Assembly (NCBI RefSeq): GCF_029931775.1 | Contig: NC_079312.1 | Coordinates: 124,432,872-124,496,871 of the forward strand | Direction of reading: 5' to 3' | Length of the DNA stretch: 64,000 nucleotides | From: Euleptes europaea | Taxonomy: Eukaryota > Chordata > Lepidosauria > Squamata > Sphaerodactylidae | Shown here: piece after piece, positions 58,186 to 64,000 of the stretch | Layout: each line of letters starts with the position of its first letter | How positions within the stretch are numbered: position 1 is the stretch's first letter | The notes under the pieces: model-generated | Databases searched by the model: none | Told to the model about the DNA's origin: nothing | The model's input: only the letters and a program-made list of their open reading frames with translations | Position numbers and translations under genes: made by a program

Positions 58186-59151
58186 TTATCAAAGTTAATG
58201 TGTCAAATTGCCTCCCTGAAATCGAAATCTGCTGAAGAATCTTGCACCAATGAATACTGTGGAATTTAATCCCAAGGCTCAAGCAGCAAGCAGACACAAA
58301 TCATCACTGGGGACAACGTGATGAAAAGACCTGTTCAAGCATGCACAGAGTTACAGCATTACTCTTTATTTCAGAGTTTGTTACTACATGGCCCTGAAGC
58401 TATAGAAAGTTTCTTCACTATCAACTGTACAATGATGAACCCTTGTGCCTGGCTTTTCATCACAAGAAGATAGCACAACAAGTTAAGGGAAATAGTTCAT
58501 TTCAGAAACCGATTCAATTGCACGGCTTGGATCCTGCTACAATCAATGTGGAAAAGGAGGATTTCTGTCAGTGGAGTGCAACTTCTGCCTCCCCACTGCT
58601 GCTGCAGCCCCAAGTGACCCCAAACTCTCTTCTTGGTGGACAGGGTACTCCCGGGTACAGAATCAGGGGGCAGCTGGAGATCTTACTGTGGGATGGCAGA
58701 ATCAGCAAAATCCCCCTCATGTGTGCAGGGAGATGATCAGTGGGATCTAACCCCATATGCCCAAACATTTCCTTATTAGTGGAGGCTGAGGAATAGATTT
58801 TCAGCCAGTTTTAGACTTTCAAAGATTATGTGCCAACGTCTGGCTCAGAGTATCACTCTGCGTACAGACTAGGCCAGATGGTCAAAGAAAATGCTGCCAC
58901 CCAAGCTTATTAACAAGGCACACAAAAACAATCTCTGAAAGTCACAGGCTCATTTCATTTAGCACCTTGACTCAAATACCAGAAAGAATGCCACGAATCT
59001 CCCAAATCAACCTGCCCTTGCGCTTTGAGGGCCCTCCAGATCTTTCTATTGACCCTTTCAAGTTCGTGCTAATAAAACTGACCATTTGTGAAGAATGTGA
59101 CAAACCAGGGTATGTTGGAGGAACTCTCCCCATTCTTCCTACCCTTCCTAC

Positions 59152-59368
59152 TATGGGTTGCCAACTTCCAGGTAAGGCCTGGAGATCTCCTGGAATTACA
59201 AGTGATCTCCAGCCGACAGATCAGTTCCCCTGGTGAAAATGGCTGCTTTGGAGGCTGGATTCTATGGCATTATACCCCACTGAGCTCCCTCCCCTCCCTA
59301 AACTCTGCCCTCCCAGGCCCCACATCCAAAATCTCCAGGAATTTCCCAGCCCAGAATTGGCAACCCTA
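59152..59368 (+). mobile_element. hAT MITE family A, end-variant B, in a SEC14L1 intron
   Basis: Ends TATGGGTTGCCA / TTGGCAACCCTA. It is the only family-A copy right of 35 kb, lying antisense to SEC14L1. Confidence 0.88.
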
Positions 59369-59843
59369 TCCCCACCACACAACGGCTAGGAGAATGTGAA
59401 ATATTCATGTATAGGGAAGTGGGGAAGGGCGCATTCTTTCTCCTAAATTTACAATTTCAGACTGGTCATCATATTTCAAAGGGTAAGGTAGCTTCATAAC
59501 ATTTTCAGATTTCAGCTTCTAAGGTCTTTTCCTGACTACAGTCCCTTCCTCCTCGGCTCTGCCAACCTATCCTTCTGAGATATTTGGCAATAAAATGGTC
59601 TCTCTTTGTGGATTTCATTTTCAAAGGATTCTAAAACAGACCTGCCTGAGCCTTATGGGCCGTGACGCTAAGAAAACTGGACAACAAGTTCTGACAAACG
59701 TGTCCTGTTCAGATTGCTTCTTTAATCTGGTAATCGCCACCTTATACCATGGGACACAAGTGCCATCGCGTTCAGCACAGGCAGTCGACATCTCTAGCAC
59801 ACTGTCACTCCTTCCATTCCAAGTAACAGTAGTTCTCCTTTAC

Positions 59844-59914
59844 CTTATGGGCCTTCCAAATACTTTTGTGTTTTCTTCACACCTCCTCAACCCTTCTTCA
59901 TTTATAGACAGGAC
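59844..59914 (-). CDS. SEC14L1: SEC14L1 exon, CRAL-TRIO domain part 2
   Basis: 71 nt exon bounded by a GCAG acceptor and a GTAAAG donor. It reads VLSINEEGLRRCEENTKVFG then RPI, and the final AG begins a Ser codon completed by the next exon. It corresponds to about residues 367-389. This exon is too short to stand out by reading-frame length and was found by matching the expected peptide. Its phase (2 nt left over) fits the single base that opens the 58147 exon. Confidence 0.95.
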
Positions 59915-60737
59915 CTGCATTTCAAAAGAAAGCCAGATACCAGGATGTTCAGAAAAGGCTGCTACAGAATGACAGTGGCTAAAATTTGGGAAACACAGCT
60001 ATTTCCATAGTCTACATTTTAGCTTTAATTGGTTGTCCTTCAGTATTAGCAACAGCTAGCAGGCAGACTACTTCTAATGCACATCTAGCCAATCCGCTGA
60101 TTTTGCACGCTATAATCATAAAATCTTCAACATCACTGTTTATCTAAGAACCTTAATGGTCAGTATCCCTTATATAGAAAATGCTACAGATATGTTTGTT
60201 GATACAATCTTTCCAGCTCTACTTATAAAATCAAAAGGCGAGTATAACTGTAGGCAGTACTCAAGGAATTCTTGTACCAATGATCTACATAAGGCCGTTT
60301 AACATTTCCTTGCTTTTATTTTTATCCAGCGATCCCTGCTATTATATATGACAATTGAACACAACAGTAAACTCCAGTGATGTCTCGAGAAGCTAGCTTC
60401 GATAACCACAAGACCTTTGAGAAGTGTCCAATAACCTTCTACAAACACAGCTGGGGCCCTTTTCCTTCAGGGTGTTACCCTTTTAAATGCCAATACTGAA
60501 TTTTGAGTGGAATTTTTAATCATACTCTGGAATGCCAGCTGTGAGCACATCACATTCACAGCTCCCATTACGATGCTGACGGCATCAAAAGATACTATTA
60601 CTAGAAACTGCTACTAATTATAAGTGAGGCCCCGGTTGGAAGAACAGTATAACCCTGATAGGTTTTGTAGGCAGAATGACTTGCTCTTCAATGGCTGAAA
60701 GAACATTTGAAGGGGCAGACTAGTTTAAAACACTATA

Positions 60738-61046
60738 GAAGAAGAAGAGTTGGTTTTTATATGCCGACTTTCTCTACCACTTAAGAATCGAAGCGGCTTA
60801 CAATCACCTTGCCTTCCCCTCCCCACAACAGACACCTGTGAGGTAGGTGGGGCTGAGAGAGCTCTAAGAGAGCTGTGACTAGCCCAAGGTCACCCAGCTG
60901 GCTTCATGTGTAGGAGTGGGGAAACCAACCCGGTTCAACAGATTAGTGTCCGCCGCTCATGTGGAGGAGTGGGGAATCAAGCCAAGTTCTCCAGATCAGA
61001 GTCCACCGCTACAAACCACCGCTCTTAACCACCACACCATGCTGCC
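60738..61046 (-). mobile_element. Sauria-like SINE type 2, in a SEC14L1 intron
   Basis: Same family, nearly complete. It is in the same orientation as SEC14L1 transcription. Confidence 0.88.
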
Positions 61047-61473
61047 ACTACACCAAAAGGCACGGAATGACCTAATAGACCACTGTAGAAAGCTGTCATG
61101 CCCACGAGCCATCTACACTTAGCCCTGGACTAGACATGATGTGACAAAGAGGCGGCGGAGTAGACTGAACCACTTCAGACTGCGGGTAGTGATGGTGGGG
61201 GGCTCGCTGTCACATTTTAACTAGTATAGTTCTTGCCTCTCTCCACTGATGTAATTTTGAATGCTACCGCATAAGAGCAAAACACCGCCAAACCTAGTAC
61301 ATCTCCCACCCACAGTCTGAAACAATATAGTCCAGTCTGCCTGCTCAGGGATTCTATCATCTTCTTCTGACGCAGGCATAGACTCAGGCCTGAAAATGAA
61401 ACAAAAAACCAGGACAACCACTAAAGGTCAAGAGTCATCATGGATGACTAGATACGTTCAGAATTAACTGCTA

Positions 61474-61689
<216 letters not shown>

Positions 61690-61983
61690 TTATCTTAGAT
61701 ACATAAGCTAAGGCCTCATTAGGACCACTAGATTTGTAAAAACATGGCAGCATTTGTTTTTATAACTACCTGCACATCCACGTGGTTGCAAAGGAAATCT
61801 GAATTTTGACTTCCATAGCAGAGGTCCACCTTGTAGAAGAACCAATGCGCAAAACCTAAGAAGCATTCAAGGCAGTGGTGTCTCAGAAAGCAGGAAGAAT
61901 CCCAATTCTTTCTCTTAAGCAGGGGCTGAGCCAATAGCAACCATAGATTGGGGCTGGCTACTAAGGGAGACAGTTTCAGGGTA

Positions 61984-62285
61984 GAAGAAGAAGAGTTGGT
62001 TTTTATATGCCAACTTTCTCTACCACTTAAGGGAGACTCATACCGGCTTACCATCACCTTCCCTTCCCCTCCCCATAACAGACACCCTGTGAGGTAAGTG
62101 AGGCTGAAAGAATGTGACTTGCCCAAGGTCACCCAGCTGGCTTTGTGTGCAGGAGTGGGGAAACAAATCCAGTTCACCAGATTAGCCTCCGCCGCTCATG
62201 TGGAGGAGTGGGGAATCAAACCCGGTTCTCCAGATCAGAGTCCACCACTCCAAACCACCGCTCTTAACCACTACACCACGCTGGT
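61984..62285 (-). mobile_element. Sauria-like SINE type 2, in a SEC14L1 intron
   Basis: Same family, nearly complete, ending at CTACACCACGCTGG (reverse of head). Confidence 0.88.
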
Positions 62286-62875
62286 GTTACACTTTAGGAG
62301 TCTCAAACACACAGCCTTTCTACTCTGTTCTCCTTCCACAATAACAGATAAGGAGACATTCTCCAGAACCTAGCCCTCTTGGTCACAGAAAATTTGTGAA
62401 GTTTTTTCCTCCAAACCAAGGTGTTTTTATTTAATGGTGTGACACTGAAGGTTTATCATCCGTATGTTAACACGTGTGTCCTGTATTGTTATGGTTTATT
62501 GTATATCACCTTCAGCATCTGGTAAGCCAGAAATGTGGTTTTAAAGAACATACTAAACAAAATAAGTATCAGGGGCATGTATGGTAGCAGGCTGACATTT
62601 ATAATATTCAATCATACACATCATATGTAAGATAGCTGAAGCATTATAGAGTTCAGTACACTTCCAAAGAGAACTTCTGCACTGAGTAAGCTTGCGCGCT
62701 TCTGGTTTCAACGGAACCTCAAATGTAGACTTTCAGAATGAGTTAGTTTCACATTCATCCTACATCAACTACTGTTAAACTGGATGTTTCAAAATTAAGA
62801 CGAGCTATTTGATTCCCGAAGCATTACAAAACCCACATAATGCACTATCTTTAATTGGGCAGGCATTGTTGCAGA

Positions 62876-63230
62876 ACTAGGGATGTTGATTCGGTTCGGC
62901 CCGAACTGAAAATCAGCCGAATTTCCCTTGATTCGGTGGTTTTTAGTTCGGGACGAACCGAACTCAAAAATGGTGGGCAACCGGGGGGGGGGGCGAATTC
63001 AGCGAGTTCGGGAGTTCGCGAATAAATCCGGCAAATTCGGCCGTCAGTAAGCAGCATAACCTTCAGTAAGCAGCATTCTCCTCCCCCGGCCAATCGGTGG
63101 CCAAGCTGGGTCTTCTTCTAGCCAATCAGTCAGGATTGAGTACTGGAGGAATCAGCTGATGTGCGGACGGCCGGTGAGAGAAAGAGAGAGAGGGAAATCT
63201 TCGTGTGTGTGTGCGGGGGTGCTTGTGCAC
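62876..63230 (+). repeat. Unclassified repeat, TTCGG-rich leader of the tandem array
   Basis: GGGATGTTGATTCGGTTCGG followed by a near-palindrome (TTCGGTTCGGCCCGAACTG) and further TTCGG/CCGAA words. Different in composition from the intron around it. It may be the left part of one element with the following array. Confidence 0.5.
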
Positions 63231-63831
63231 ATTCGCTCCTTTCCATGGCTGCAGGGGGCGCATTTTTTGGGGTACAAACCCCAAACTTTCAGGGGATATT
63301 CAGACAAGCCTTCTTAAGAGACCACCCAAGTTTTGTAAACATTGGGTCAGGGGGTCCCGAGATATGGGCTCCTTTTTCTTTCCATGGCTGCAGGGGGCGC
63401 ATTTTTGGGTGTGCCGACCCCAAACTTTCAGCGGAGCATCAGACAAGGCTTCTTAAGAGACCCCCCAAGTTTTGTAAACATTGGGTCAGGGGGTCCCGAG
63501 ATATGGGCTCTACCCCTTTTTCCTCTCCCCCCTTTTCCATTTCCGTGGCTGCAGGGGGCGCTTTTTTGGGGGTGCAGCCCCCAAACTTTTATCATAGCTT
63601 CAGACAATTCTTCTTAAGAAACCACCCAAGTTTTGTAAAGATGGGTTCAGTGGGGGCAGAAATATCGGCTCCCCCCCTTTTCTCTTTCCGTGGCTGCAGG
63701 GGGCGTATTTTTGGGTGTGCCGACCCCAAACTTTCATCGGAGCTTCAGACAAGGCTTCATAAGAGACCACCCAAGTTTTGTAAACATTGGGTCAGGGCCC
63801 CCCGAGATATGGGCTTTCCCCTTTTCCCTAT
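63231..63831 (+). repeat. Four-copy tandem repeat, unit about 140-160 bp
   Basis: The anchor TTCC[A/G]TGGCTGCAGGGGGCG recurs at 63241, 63380, 63541 and 63686 (spacings 139, 161, 145). Each unit then has a CCCCAAACTTTCA block, TTCTTAAGAGACCACCCAAG, TTTTGTAAACATTGGGTCAG and GAGATATGGGCTC. The spacing changes come from the C/T-rich junction. The array is followed by unrelated sequence to the window edge. Confidence 0.93.
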
Positions 63832-64000
63832 TGGGATGAATGGATCACCCTCGAGAGATGCATACATATGGATCTCATATTGGATACAAATGGAATCATA
63901 TTGGATTACCCAGCCTCCCAGCCGCTCCTGATGGAACAGAAGACAGCCACAGTAAGACCCCTTTGGGGCTTTAATCTGTAATTTTTCTTTTCTCTGTGTG

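Noticed and set aside
61221-61421. Alternative SEC14L1 exon on the minus strand
   Set aside because: The frame matches no SEC14L1 peptide I know and lacks convincing splice borders.
63161-63931. 256-codon protein-coding gene
   Set aside because: The frame runs through a tandem array whose unit length is not a multiple of three, so the peptide changes register at every unit; reported as a curiosity instead.

Overview
The window is vertebrate nuclear DNA, most likely from a squamate reptile. It combines split, GT-AG-bounded exons of a conserved vertebrate gene with a squamate repeat set. That set includes Sauria-type SINEs with a BovB-like tail, 5S rRNA-headed SINEs with the same tail, tRNA-headed SINEs, CR1/L2-like LINE ends, a Penelope-like retroelement, Ty3/gypsy fossils and very many short hAT-type elements. 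The species cannot be fixed from sequence alone.

The one host gene I can support is SEC14L1 on the minus strand. Eight coding exons lie between 61652 and 49956. They encode the last ~378 residues (most of the CRAL-TRIO lipid-binding domain, the GOLD domain and the Ser-rich C terminus), ending in a stop at 49956-49958. All eight exons keep reading frame across canonical splice sites. A probable 3'UTR of about 2.4 kb runs to an AATAAA at 47560-47565. The first half of the gene lies beyond the right edge.

Region 1-35 kb is gene-poor and repeat-dense. It holds 19 of 20 copies of a ~200 bp MITE with 11 bp TAGGGTTGCCA ends and, in many copies, intact 8 bp target duplications (hAT superfamily). It also holds two other hAT families (one represented by a 1.57 kb non-coding element with perfect 8 bp duplications), a degraded Ty3/gypsy copy framed by a 17 bp perfect inverted repeat (4885-8844), a Penelope-like element with RT and GIY-YIG endonuclease (about 10.45-13.3 kb), and a second, younger gypsy copy (24721-28580) inserted into a 5S-headed SINE. 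Nested insertions here give relative ages.

Region 35-47.5 kb has few repeats and no recognisable exons. It may hold regulatory DNA between SEC14L1 and its next neighbour. Region 47.5-61.7 kb is SEC14L1. Region 61.7-64 kb is upstream intron sequence with a Sauria-type SINE and, at the right edge, a four-copy ~140 bp tandem repeat that stays open in several frames.
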